From: Mycobacterium colombiense
Lineage (GTDB): Bacteria; Actinomycetota; Actinomycetes; Mycobacteriales; Mycobacteriaceae
DNA length: 36,824 bases
Assembly: GCF_001672755.1 (NCBI RefSeq)
Contig: NZ_LZKI01000090.1
Location: forward strand, 1 to 36,824
Direction: 5' to 3'
Position 1 is the stretch's first letter. The number at the start of each line of letters is the position of its first letter. This document shows positions 1-10,600 of the stretch, piece by piece. The position numbers and the translations under genes are program-made. The notes beneath the pieces are model-generated. The model saw only the letters and a program-made list of their open reading frames with translations. It made no database searches and was not told the DNA's origin.

Positions 1-283
1 GCCTTCTGGAACTGCGTCACCTTCGTCGCCGACGAGGACTGGCCCGCATAGCTGTACATCGCGCCCGCATCCTGGGCCCAGTACTCGCCGTACTGGGCCT
101 CCAGCTGCGCGATCAGCGGGGTGTTCTGCCCCAGCACGTTGGTCGCCTGCAGCTGCTGCGATTGTGTCCGGTTGGCTGCGATCAGCGGGGGCGGCACCGA
201 CGAGGCCAGCGCGGTCTCATACGCCGCGGCCGCCGAACGTGCCTGGGTGGCCGCCTCCTCGGCCTGAGCGGCCGTCGTGGTCA
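1..283 (-). repeat. PPE core repeat at window start (pairs with 3325-3607)
   Basis: 283 bp identical to 3325-3607 except at position 135 (C against G). Identity ends at 284, inside the PPE domain. The window begins within this repeat, consistent with an assembly break caused by it. Confidence 0.92.
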
Positions 284-512
284 GCCAGGTCACGTACGGT
301 TGGGCCGCTTGCGCCATCGTCGCGGACGCCGTGCCGGTCCACTCCTCGCTGCTCAGCGAGGTGATCACGTTGTCGTAGCTGAGTGCGGCGGAATTGAGTT
401 CGGCCGCCAGCGCGCTCCACGCCGACGCCGCGGCCACAAACGAACCCGACCCCGGACCCGAGTAGATCCGCGCCGAATTGAACTCCGGTGGGAACGCCCC
501 ATAATCCACCAC
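1..512 (-). CDS. PPE family protein, C-terminus cut off by window start
   Basis: Reads inward from a GTG at 512 and stays open to the window edge, giving about 170 residues. The N-terminus [11 protein letters not shown] is the PPE signature, and the W-x-G motif (E-E-W-T-G) that with PE proteins marks type VII substrates follows at about residue 57. It is a close paralogue of the PPE gene at 2628-3839; the sequence from 1 to 283 matches 3325-3607 with a single mismatch. A purine-rich AAGGGG lies 8 bases before the GTG. The second GTG at 509 is an alternative start. PPE proteins are surface or secreted proteins exported here most likely by ESX-5. The C-terminal half, which would define the SVP subfamily, is outside the window. 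No PE gene precedes it, unlike its paralogue. Confidence 0.88.
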   Translation of the reverse strand, partial: MVDYGAFPPEFNSARIYSGPGSGSFVAAASAWSALAAELNSAALSYDNVITSLSSEEWTGTASATMAQAAQPYVTWLTTTAAQAEEAATQARSAAAAYETALASSVPPPLIAANRTQSQQLQATNVLGQNTPLIAQLEAQYGEYWAQDAGAMYSYAGQSSSATKVTQFQK

Positions 513-844
513 GAATATGCCCCTTAACCTGTGATGTTCGAATCGATGCGTCGAGTAGTGAAAGACGTTAATGCGCTGGTGGCCACCGCCATGTCGGTCA
601 GTGGAGTAGCAGCCGCTCGACGCACCGTTGCGCCGGTTGCCAGGGCCGGTCGCGCGATGCCGACCGACTCCCCCGCGAGGGGCCTTGATAGCGGGTGTGA
701 GCTGCGGGAATGGTCGAAGCTCGGCGCCCGTGTGCTGCGCGCGTCGCGGCGGGATGCCGGCGTAGCCGGACGCGCGTGTGTCCAGGTCGGGGATAAAATC
801 CGGCCGCGGCTAAAGGTGAGGTGATACATGCCTGATTCCGCCGC
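513..844. other. 332-bp spacer between two PPE genes, no recognised gene
   Basis: In the paralogous module this spacer holds a PE gene (3847-4146), but I find no PE-like reading frame or clear similarity to it here. A plus-strand frame from 531 to 824 is open but matches nothing I recognise and opposes the operon. Near 791-821 is an element, GG-(A)TAAAATCCGGCCGC followed by TAAAGG, that recurs with small changes at 2424-2450 in the next PPE spacer. Both copies sit roughly 280-330 bases before a PPE start, so the spacer may carry a promoter; I cannot place one confidently. Confidence 0.5.
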
Positions 845-1239
845 TTATCCGGCCGATGGTGGGCGGGTGAGCACGCTGTAGCGGAAGCCGTACTTGTTGA
901 CATAGCCCGCGGCCGCGCCGCGTCGGCCCATCGACCCGACAGGCATGCCCCGCAGCAGACCGTTGGCCGGAGAATTGGCTCCACCGGTCGCCGCGGCCTC
1001 GATCGGTGTGGCCTCCTCGGACAGCGCCGCCGGCGTCACCGACGAGGTCAACGTCCCCCAATGCTGAGGCACCGAGAGCAGCCCCACCCGGCCGGCCTGG
1101 CCGACCCCCGCCGACACCGCACCCACATGGCCGACACCGCCCAGGTTGCCCAGACCCAGGCTCGCGAACTGCGGCGTGGGGTACCAGGCACCACTGGCAC
1201 CCGCCGTGCTACCACCGGGACCGAAGACCAACTGCTGGG
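844..1239 (-). repeat. PPE 3'-end repeat, copy 1 (pairs with 4223-4618)
   Basis: 396 bp with five mismatches to 4223-4618, at a constant offset of 3379. It encodes the conserved C-terminal SVP region of the two PPE25/27-type genes. Similarity falls sharply upstream of 1240, so the tract has a clean edge typical of gene conversion. Confidence 0.9.
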
Positions 1240-2101
1240 AGAGCTGCGACCAGAAGCTCGTAATGCCAGTCGAGAAATAGGCAAGACCCGTGGTCTGTTT
1301 GAGGAGCACCGTGTAGAAGCTGGGGCTCAGCCCCAGGTAGTTGTTGGTCGGGGTCGGCAACCCGGACTGGGTGAAGTTCTGGATCGCACTCGTGAGCCAG
1401 GTGAACGGGCCCGTCTGCGATGTGGTGGTCGTGGTCGACGCCTGGGTCACCGCTTGAGTTGTGCTGGCCGACAACACTTGTGGGCTCGCCAGCTGCGATG
1501 TGGTCTGCGCGGTGTTGCCCGCCGGCTCGGCGACGGCCTTGGCAACCGCGGCGGCCTGGTCGGAGTCGGCCTCCGGGGTGGTGGTGTTGGGCGGTGAAGT
1601 GAACGGTGTCAGCTCCGAAGCCGCGGCCGACGAGCCGGCGTAGCCGTACATGGCGGCGGCGTCCTGGGCCCACATCTCCATGTACTGCGCCTCGGTGGCC
1701 GCGATCGCGGGCGTGTTCTGCCCGAAGAAATTGGTCGCCACCAGGGTCGCCAACAACACTCGATTGGCGGCGATCACCGGTGGTGGCACCGTCATCGCAA
1801 ACGCCGCCTCAAAGGCCGCCGCCGCCGCCCTGGCCTGGCCCGCGGTCTCCTCGGCCTGCGCGGCCAAGACGCTGAGCCAGCTCACGTACGGCGTGACCGC
1901 CGACAGCATCGACGTGGACGCCGGGCCCACCCAGGGCGCGTGAGTCAGTTCCGAGATCACCGACGTGTAACCGCTGGCGGCCGAGCCCAGCTCGGCGCCG
2001 AGCCCGTCCCAGGCCGCGGCCGCGGCCATGATCGGACCGGACCCCGGACCCGCGTACATGCGACCGGAGTTGATCTCCGGCGGTAATGCCCCGAAGTCCA
2101 T
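845..2101 (-). CDS. PPE family protein, PPE-SVP type (PPE25/PPE27-like)
   Basis: 418 residues from an ATG at 2101. The protein opens [12 protein letters not shown], has the W-x-G motif (P-W-V-G) near residue 57, and carries the SVP-subfamily motif [10 protein letters not shown] in the C-terminal third. An upstream in-frame start at 2212 exists, but the PPE N-terminus fixes the true start at 2101; no strong Shine-Dalgarno is visible. By position after a PPE26-like gene it corresponds to PPE27 of the M. tuberculosis ESX-5 locus. Its last about 130 residues are almost identical to those of the PPE at 4224-5468 (five base differences over 396 bp), while the middle differs, which points to gene conversion or a recent duplication. 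Predicted to be secreted by ESX-5; no enzymatic role is suggested. Confidence 0.92.
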   Translation of the reverse strand: MDFGALPPEINSGRMYAGPGSGPIMAAAAAWDGLGAELGSAASGYTSVISELTHAPWVGPASTSMLSAVTPYVSWLSVLAAQAEETAGQARAAAAAFEAAFAMTVPPPVIAANRVLLATLVATNFFGQNTPAIAATEAQYMEMWAQDAAAMYGYAGSSAAASELTPFTSPPNTTTPEADSDQAAAVAKAVAEPAGNTAQTTSQLASPQVLSASTTQAVTQASTTTTTSQTGPFTWLTSAIQNFTQSGLPTPTNNYLGLSPSFYTVLLKQTTGLAYFSTGITSFWSQLSQQLVFGPGGSTAGASGAWYPTPQFASLGLGNLGGVGHVGAVSAGVGQAGRVGLLSVPQHWGTLTSSVTPAALSEEATPIEAAATGGANSPANGLLRGMPVGSMGRRGAAAGYVNKYGFRYSVLTRPPSAG

Positions 2102-2627
2102 GGTTACGAAGCACCGGGCTGGAACGACATGTATCCCCTCGCAGCTGGTCTCTCGGCGGTGACCTTGAAGAATTTGCTTGCTTCGGAAGGCTAGGTGGAC
2201 ACGTGGCCCCATCGCCGCTTCGCGATTCGGCGGTCGCTATGCCGGTGGCAGTTCCGAGAGCGGTGTCCCGTCGCGGCGGCAGGGCCGGGTCGACGTCGGT
2301 CGCGCGCCGCCGCCACGGTCACTACCTGCGGGAACACCCGGCTGCAGCCAGCTACGACCCACCGACCGCCCCGGCATCGCGGCCCGTTCCGGGCGGACGG
2401 CACCGGCGCGAGGACCCCAGCGCGGGGTAAAAATCCGGCCGCAGATAAAGGCCGCGCCAGGTTCGGTGCGGTGGCCCTGGGCGGCGGCGCGATCTCAGGC
2501 GTGAGACCGTTCGCCGCTGTGCGTGACCAGGGCCGACCATCGGGCCGCGGTTGGCACCGGCACGAGAACGCGCCCTGCCCCCGATAATTCCGGGGCAGGG
2601 CGCGCTCGAGATCAGTTGGGGCTGGGG
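2102..2627. other. 526-bp spacer between PPE genes with terminator and repeated element
   Basis: Holds a strong hairpin at 2569-2604 just after the PPE stop at 2628 (minus direction) and the second copy of the TAAAA-TCCGGCCGC-TAAAGG element at 2424-2450. Short open frames on both strands look like GC-rich chance frames; none has a PE or Esx signature. The terminator implies that the PPE at 845-2101 is transcribed from its own promoter somewhere in 2102-2560, which I cannot place. Confidence 0.5.
2569..2604 (-). terminator. hairpin terminator after PPE gene (2628-3839)
   Basis: A perfect 13-bp stem (2569-2581 pairing with 2592-2604, CGCGCCCTGCCCC) closes a 10-base loop, CGATAATTCC. It starts 24 bases past the PPE stop codon in the minus direction. 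There is no T-run, which is usual for mycobacterial intrinsic terminators. Confidence 0.8.
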
Positions 2628-3839
2628 CTATCCCGCGAAGGGTGGGCGGGCCATCACGGTGGGCCGGAAGCCGTACTTGGGACCGGCGACTCCATGCCCG
2701 GCCGTACCGGCACCGGCCAGTGGCATGCCACCGAGCAGGTTTCCGGGTCCACCGGCCGCCTCCGGAGCGGCGCTGACGCTGCTGACCGGGATCGCACGGC
2801 CCAGGACCTGCGTAGGCGGCGCTCCCGACCAGGAGACCGGCACCGACAACTTGCCACCGACGGAAGCCGCGCTGCCCAGGGCCGCCACCGGGTGGGCCGC
2901 GGCCGCGCCGCCACCCAGCATGCCGCCCAGGCCACCAAGCCCCGGCAACGCCTTGGCCACCGCCGGGGCCGCCCCACCGAGGGCACCGGTCGACTTGGCG
3001 ATCTGCGTGAACGTGTTGGCCATACCGGTACTGAAGTACGGCAGACCCTCGGTGTTGTAGAAGAGGCTGGCGAACGGGCTGTAGCCGTTGACCGCCGATC
3101 CCAGGCTGGTGGGCAGGGTGGTCTGCCCGGTCAGCAGGAACCAGAGCTCCTGCAAGGGATCCGTCGTGGTCGTGGCGGCCGTCGTCGCGTTGGTCGTGGT
3201 GCTCGCCGCCGGCGTGGCCAGCGACTGCAGGGTCTTCGACGTGTTGGTCGCCGTCGAGTTCGCCGACGCGTTGGTGACCGCCGCGGCCTGGTTGGCCTGG
3301 CCCGACTGGTTGGTGACTTCGGGCGCCTTCTGGAACTGCGTCACCTTCGTCGCCGACGAGGACTGGCCCGCATAGCTGTACATCGCGCCCGCATCCTGGG
3401 CCCAGTACTCGCCGTACTGGGCCTCCAGCTGCGCGATCAGCGGGGTGTTCTGCCCCAGGACGTTGGTCGCCTGCAGCTGCTGCGATTGTGTCCGGTTGGC
3501 TGCGATCAGCGGGGGCGGCACCGACGAGGCCAGCGCGGTCTCATACGCCGCGGCCGCCGAACGTGCCTGGGTGGCCGCCTCCTCGGCCTGAGCGGCCGTC
3601 GTGGTCATCCATGCGGCGTAGGGAGTCGCCGCTTGGGCCATCGCCGCGGAGGCCGTGCCGGTCCACTCCTCGCTGCTCAGCGCGGTGACCACCTGCTCGT
3701 AGCTGAGCGCTGCCGAGTTGAGCTCGGCCGCCAGCGCGCTCCACGCCGACGCCGCGGCCATCAAGGACCCCGACCCCGGACCAGAATAAATTCGCGCCGA
3801 ATTGAACTCCGGCGGAAACGCTCCGTAATCCAACATCAT
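2628..3839 (-). CDS. PPE family protein, PPE-SVP type (PPE26-like)
   Basis: 403 residues. N-terminus [13 protein letters not shown]-x-G motif in E-E-W-T-G near residue 58, and SVP motif G-K-L-S-V-P-V-S-W in the C-terminal part. A low-complexity Thr/Ala/Asn stretch links the PPE domain to the C-terminal domain. An AAGGAG lies 3 bases before the first ATG (3839) and 6 bases before the second (3836), so the second may be the real start. The gene begins 7 bases after the PE stop at 3847, forming the standard PE-PPE pair in which the two proteins are expected to fold together as an alpha-helical heterodimer and be exported by ESX-5. Position and family agree with PPE26. A 5' segment is nearly identical to the partial PPE at the window start. 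Confidence 0.93.
   Translation of the reverse strand: MMLDYGAFPPEFNSARIYSGPGSGSLMAAASAWSALAAELNSAALSYEQVVTALSSEEWTGTASAAMAQAATPYAAWMTTTAAQAEEAATQARSAAAAYETALASSVPPPLIAANRTQSQQLQATNVLGQNTPLIAQLEAQYGEYWAQDAGAMYSYAGQSSSATKVTQFQKAPEVTNQSGQANQAAAVTNASANSTATNTSKTLQSLATPAASTTTNATTAATTTTDPLQELWFLLTGQTTLPTSLGSAVNGYSPFASLFYNTEGLPYFSTGMANTFTQIAKSTGALGGAAPAVAKALPGLGGLGGMLGGGAAAAHPVAALGSAASVGGKLSVPVSWSGAPPTQVLGRAIPVSSVSAAPEAAGGPGNLLGGMPLAGAGTAGHGVAGPKYGFRPTVMARPPFAG
3325..3607 (-). repeat. PPE core repeat, internal copy (pairs with 1-283)
   Basis: Internal copy of the repeat at the window start, inside the PPE26-like gene. It encodes the second half of the PPE domain. Confidence 0.92.
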
Positions 3840-3846
3840 TGACTCC

Positions 3847-4146
3847 TTAACCAGTCGCGGCCGCGTTGGCCGCCTCAGTCACCGCGTACGACCCGGAGCT
3901 GGTGCTCAGGGTGTTGACAAACATTTCGTGAATCGCCGCCGCCTGTGCGCTGACGGCTTGGTACATCTGCCCGTGCGCGGCGAACTGCGCCGCCGTGAGC
4001 GCCGAGACCTCGTCGGCAGCCGCCGGCACCACCCCCGTCGTCGGGGCTGCCGCAGCGGCGTTCTGAGCGCTCAGCGTTGAGCCAATCGTCTGAAGATTGC
4101 CCGCTGCGGCGGCAAGCGCCTCGGGCTGCGTGGTCACAAAGGACAT
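3847..4146 (-). CDS. PE family protein (PE18/PE19-like)
   Basis: 99 residues, the usual size for a PE-only protein. It starts M-S-F-V-T-T-Q-P-E-A-L, the Pro-Glu signature at residues 8-9, and ends with S-Y-A-V-T-E-A-A, containing the Y-x-x-x-D/E type VII secretion signal (Tyr, then Glu four later). A GGAAGG sequence precedes the ATG. It sits 7 bases upstream of the PPE at 2628-3839, with which it should dimerise before export through ESX-5. The locus order matches PE18 between PPE25 and PPE26 in M. tuberculosis. It is the only PE gene in the window although four PPE genes are present, so it may serve more than one PPE (inference). Confidence 0.94.
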   Translation of the reverse strand: MSFVTTQPEALAAAAGNLQTIGSTLSAQNAAAAAPTTGVVPAAADEVSALTAAQFAAHGQMYQAVSAQAAAIHEMFVNTLSTSSGSYAVTEAANAAATG

Positions 4147-4222
4147 CTAGCTTCCTTCCCTTCGGTGGGGCCCGGCGAGCAGTGCGTTGTGTTGACCGTT
4201 CATGGCGTTCATCTGGACTTTT

Positions 4223-4618
4223 CTTATCCGGCGGATGGTGGGCGGGTGAGCACGCTGTAGCGGAAGCCGTACTTGTTGACATAGCCGGCGGCCGCGCCGC
4301 GTCGGCCCATCGACCCGACAGGCATGCCCCGCAGCAGACCGTTGGCCGGAGAATTGGCTCCACCGGTCGCCGCGGCCTCGATCGGTGTGGCCTCCTCGGA
4401 CAGCGCCGCCGGCGTCACCGACGAGGTCAACGTCCCCCAATGCTGAGGCACCGAGAGCAGCCCCACCCGGCCGGCCTGGCCGACCCCCGCCGACACCGCA
4501 CCCACATGGCCCACACCGCCCAGGTTGCCCAGACCCAGGGCCGCGAACTGCGGCGTGGGGTACCAGGCACCACTGGCACCCGCCGTGCTACCACCGGGAC
4601 CGAAGACCAACTGCTGGG
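4223..4618 (-). repeat. PPE 3'-end repeat, copy 2 (pairs with 844-1239)
   Basis: Partner of the repeat at 844-1239. Direct orientation, same strand. Together with the pair 1-283 / 3325-3607 (offset 3324) it shows a tandem two-PPE unit of about 3.35 kb. Confidence 0.9.
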
Positions 4619-5468
4619 CCAGCTGCGACCAGAAGGCCACGATGCCGTTGGAGAAATAGCCCAGACCCGAGGTTTGCTTGAGGATCACGGTGTAGAGCGT
4701 GGGGTTCAGCCCCAGGTAGTTGTTGGTCGGGGTCGGCAGGCCGGAATTCAAGAAGTCCTGGATCGTGCTCGAGATCAGTCCGGGATTCGAGGTGGCCGCG
4801 GTTGTCTGTGTCGCGGCCTGAGTTGTGCTGGCCGACAACACTTGTGGGCTCGCCAGCTGCGACGTGGTCTGTGCGGTGTTGCCCGCCGGCTCGGCGACGG
4901 CCTTGGCGACCGCGGCGGCCTGGTCGGAGTCCGCCTCCGGGGTGGTCGTATTGGGCGGCGTGAGGAACGGACTCAGCGTCGAGGCGGCCGCCGACGACGC
5001 GGTGTACCCGGCCATAGCGCCGGCGTCTTGCGCCCACATCTCCATGTACTGCGCCTCGGTGGCCGCGATTGCGGGCGTGTTCTGCCCGAAGAAATTGGTC
5101 GCCACCAGGGTCGCCAACAACACTCGATTGGCGGCAATCACCGGTGGCGGCACCGTCATCGCAAACGCCGCCTCAAAGGCCGCCGCGGCGGCCCGGCCCT
5201 GCCCTGCCGTCTCCTCCGCCTGCGCGGCCATGGTGCTGAGCCAGCTCACGTACGGGGTGATCGCCGAAAGCATCGACATCGATGCCGGTCCTACCCACGG
5301 CCCGCTGGTGAGCTCGGTAACCACCGAGTTGTAGCCGCTGGCCGCTACACCCAATTCCGCCGCAATCTCATCCCAGGCGGCGGCCGCGGCCATCATTGGC
5401 CCCGACCCCGGACCCGCATACATGCGACCGGAATTGATTTCGGGCGGTAACGCCGCGAAGTCAAACAC
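4224..5468 (-). CDS. PPE family protein, PPE-SVP type (PPE25-like)
   Basis: 414 residues from a GTG at 5468 with a clear GGAGGA a few bases upstream. The N-terminus is [14 protein letters not shown]-x-G is present as P-W-V-G, and the SVP motif S-V-P-Q-H-W-G lies in the C-terminal third. It is the first gene of the PPE-PE-PPE run after the ferredoxin, the place of PPE25 in M. tuberculosis. The C-terminal region (4223-4618) is 98.7% identical at DNA level to 844-1239 in the other PPE of this type, and further shared tracts occur in the PPE core. Predicted ESX-5 substrate. The 483-bp upstream spacer is large enough to hold a separate promoter. Confidence 0.93.
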   Translation of the reverse strand: MFDFAALPPEINSGRMYAGPGSGPMMAAAAAWDEIAAELGVAASGYNSVVTELTSGPWVGPASMSMLSAITPYVSWLSTMAAQAEETAGQGRAAAAAFEAAFAMTVPPPVIAANRVLLATLVATNFFGQNTPAIAATEAQYMEMWAQDAGAMAGYTASSAAASTLSPFLTPPNTTTPEADSDQAAAVAKAVAEPAGNTAQTTSQLASPQVLSASTTQAATQTTAATSNPGLISSTIQDFLNSGLPTPTNNYLGLNPTLYTVILKQTSGLGYFSNGIVAFWSQLAQQLVFGPGGSTAGASGAWYPTPQFAALGLGNLGGVGHVGAVSAGVGQAGRVGLLSVPQHWGTLTSSVTPAALSEEATPIEAAATGGANSPANGLLRGMPVGSMGRRGAAAGYVNKYGFRYSVLTRPPSAG

Positions 5469-5951
5469 CGTGTCCTCCTCAGTCGGCCGCGAACGCAGGC
5501 GATCTCGGCTGTCACATAGGAATCAGTGGTGGTCGTGGTCACGGCTCTGTAAACGACGCCACCGGGCGGTCACTGCGCCCGCGGGAGTCGCTGCAGGAGC
5601 CCCTTCGTCCCCCAACCCCATCAGCCCGGCGGCCCAGTACATGTTGACCAGTTGACTGCGCCCGCAAAGTTGGTGTGTCACCGCACTTCTCGGATGTCTG
5701 GTCAGAAACGACATGCACCTTCTGCCTCGGCTAATCTCCCGCTATCAGCAACCGAGCGACAGCTCGCGTGTGCCCGAACTGCCGCCCGCGACTGAGATTA
5801 GTTCGTTACGAGGCAAACGCCGACACCCAAAGCCACCTGTTCATCAATGGCCAGCCACTGTTCATTCCCGGTCGGTGGGAGTTCACTAAAGGCAACGGAT
5901 TGTTCATCATCCGTTTGCTTTTCGCCTGCAGCGCCAGGACAGTATGCGCCG
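5469..5951. other. 483-bp spacer between ferredoxin and first PPE
   Basis: No convincing gene. It contains the 21-bp periodic heptamer array at 5838-5907. A short minus-strand frame of 34 codons, 5910 down to 5806, reads through the array and makes an imperfect heptapeptide repeat starting with Met-Asn or Val-Asn; it lacks a clear ribosome binding site. The part next to the PPE start (5469-5700) presumably carries a promoter for the PPE-PE-PPE run, but no strong -10/-35 pair stands out. Confidence 0.5.
5838..5907. repeat. four heptamers (TGTTCAT-type) at exact 21-bp spacing
   Basis: TGTTCAT at 5838, TGTTCAT at 5859, AGTTCAC at 5880 and TGTTCAT at 5901; every start is exactly 21 bases after the last. 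Sequence between the heptamers is not conserved. 21 bp is two helical turns, so all four lie on one face of the helix, as in a multi-site operator. 21 is also seven codons, so a short repeat peptide on the minus strand is an alternative. Confidence 0.7.
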
Positions 5952-7627
<1,676 letters not shown>

Positions 7628-7635
7628 TGCGCGTC

Positions 7636-10600
7636 CTACTTGCGGAACTCGGTCGCTGCGACCTGAACGAACACACCGGTGTCCTCGGCCATCAGCAGGC
7701 CTCGGCCACGCGGCAGCGGACCACCCTTCATCTTGCCGCGGATGAAGCCCTCGTCGGGGTCGGCGTCCATCACCAGCAGCGGCGCATTCGCCTGGGCCAG
7801 TGCCCGCAACATCGGGTCGCTGCCGGCAGAAGACCAACCACCGAACGTCCGCGTGACGATCACGTGCAGGCCGACGTCGGCGGCCCGGGTCACCCACGGC
7901 GCGGCCTTGTGTAATGGCGAGTCGAAGCCTGCCGGCAGCTGCTGGATGTCGTCCACGATCAGGAAGATCTCCGGCCCACTCCACCAGTTACGCGACAGCA
8001 GCTCTTCGGCGGACAGGCCCGGCGGCGGCTCGCGGCCGGCCAGCACCGCGGCCAGTTCGCCCATCATCGCCTGCACGCCGTCGAGGTTGTAGGCGAACTT
8101 CTCCACGTAGTCGGAGCCGAGTGTGGTCAGCAGCTGACGACGCGGGTCCACCAGCCACACCTGGGCCGACGGCTGCCCCGGCGACGGCGTCGGTGCGCTG
8201 GTCGCTCCCGGCGCATACAACCGCCCGATCTCGGACATGATGGTGGCCAGCGTCGTGGTACGCCCACATTCGCGACGACCGGTCACCATCAGGTGCGCGT
8301 TCTCAGCGAAGTTGAGATACACCGGGGACAGGTCCAATTCCGAGATGGCCCAAGCGATTCCGCCCGCACCGACGCCCTGACGGGTGTCATGCGCGGCGAG
8401 CTCGCGGAGCTGTTCCACCCCGAAGATCGCCGGCAGCCGGCGCACCGGCGGAGCCTGAGCGCTCGTGATGCGGCTGACGGCTTCGACGATGCTGTTTGAC
8501 TCGAACCGGTTGTCGGGCGTGCTGGCCAGCGCGGGACGCGCCACCAACGTATGCAGGCCGGACTGCGGGTCGGCGTCGAGGCGGACGTAGTTGACCGCGA
8601 CCATGCCGCGGCCCGGCTTGACCGGAACGTCCTTGGCGAAGCGTGAACGCACCAGCTTCGCGTCCTCCACGGCGGCCAGCCGCAGCTCGACCCGCGAGCC
8701 GAAACCGCTGCGCACCGGCGGCCGCAGCTCCGATTCGCGATCGGCGGTGACCACCACGTGCACGCCGAACGACGGGCCCTGGTTGATGATCACGTTGACC
8801 TGCTCGATCAGCACCTCGTTCTCTTCGGCCAGCGCCCGGTAGTTGTCCACCACCAGGTAGACGTCGCCGAAGCCGTCGTTGGGGACCGGACCCGGCTCGT
8901 TGCCGAACTTGCGCCGCCGGAACACCTCCATCGAGGCGATCCCGTACTCGAGGAAGCTGCGCTTGCGCTCCCGCACCAGCGCCAGCAGCTCGGCCACCGT
9001 GCGGCGCACGCCGTAGGGGTCGGTCGGGCCGGCCACCTCACCGACATGGGGCAGCCGGGCGACGGTGGTCAGCGCGGTGCTGCTGTAAGCCAGGCAGTAG
9101 AACTGGATCTGCTCGGGCGTGTGGGTCAGCGCCGCCGAGCAGATCAGGGTCTGCAACGCGGTCGTCTTACCCGAACCACCGGCACCCAGGATCAGAACGT
9201 TGGCACCGGGCCCCGACGTGTCGACCGTCCACGGCGGCTGGTCGTGCTTGAAGGGACGGTCGATGATGCCGATCGGGAAGACCAGATTCTGCGCGGTGCC
9301 GTAGTCCTGCTGCCAGGGGTGGCCGAGGAACCGGTCCACCAGTTCGTCGATGGCGACGGGCTGGTTCAGCGGCGGCTGCCACAGCCGGTACGGCTGGAAG
9401 TCGATCTTGCGCAGCTGGTCGATGATGACCGTGCCGACCTTGGGCGTCCGGATCCCTTCGGAGTCGTCGTCCTCGGCCGCCTCGATCGGAAGTGCGTCAC
9501 CATCGGCGGGAATGGCGGGGGCGGTCACCTCCGGTCCCCCGACGCTGACTTCCAGCGGGGTGAACGAGTTGGTGAACAGTTGCGGACGGACGTAGTCGAT
9601 GCTGTGCACCAGCGCCGGCGCTTCGTCCCCGTCGTCGGTGAGGCCGCGCGGGAAGTAGTCCCGCCACAGGAATTCGGCCTGGAACCGGGTGATGTCTTCC
9701 AGGCTGCGGCGGAAGTAGCCCAGACCGGCCTGCGCGGGCAGGTTGACCGCGTTCGGCACACCGGCCGCCTGCGCCGCACCGGCGGTGCGCGCCTTCAGCA
9801 CCAACCGGTAACCCATGTTCTCCATGAGCTTTTCGGCGCGGCTCTCGATGGTCTGCGACGCCATCATCAGGTGGATCCAGTACGCGCGACCCTGACGGCC
9901 GATGGAGTCGAGGACGTCGACCGCGGTCGGCATGATGCGGAACCACTCGTAGAACTCGTCGATGACGACCACGAGCATCGGCAGTGGCGCCATGTCCTGG
10001 CCGCGTGCCCGCATCCGGCCGCGCACCGAGTTGTATTCCTTGGCGTCGTCGACACCGGCGCTGTCGCAGATCGCCTTGCGGCGGGCGATCTCACCCCACA
10101 GCGCGTCCAGGAAGCGCTCCATCAACGCCTGGTCTTCTTCCAGGTCGGTGATGATCCGGGATACGTGCGGCACGCCGGCGAACGGCTTGACCGCCGACCC
10201 ACCCTTGAGGTCGGCCAGCACGAACTGCAGCTCCTCCGGCGGGTGGCTGAGCATCAGCGACTCAATCACGGTTCGCACCAGGGTCGATTTACCCGAACCG
10301 GTCGTACCGGACATGACGCCGTGCGGGCCGTCGCCGCCCTCGTCCAGCGACTTCATGTCCAGGAACAGCAGCTCGCCGTTGTCGGAGCGGACACCGAACG
10401 GCGCGCGCAACCGGGACCGGCCCATCGAGTCGTTGCGGCTACCCCACAGCGCCTCGAAGTCGATGCGGCCCGGATCGTCGATTCCGTAGTAGGCCATGAT
10501 GTCTCGGGCGCCGATGTGCGCCACCCGCTGGCCGATCTCCTCGTACGCCTCGGCCAGCCGCCAGCGCGCCAGCTTCTGCGCGAACTCCTCGGCCTCGACG

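Noticed and set aside
531..824. Plus-strand frame of 97 codons in the PPE spacer
   Set aside because: No family signature, opposes the operon, and Arg/Ala-rich composition fits a chance GC-rich frame.
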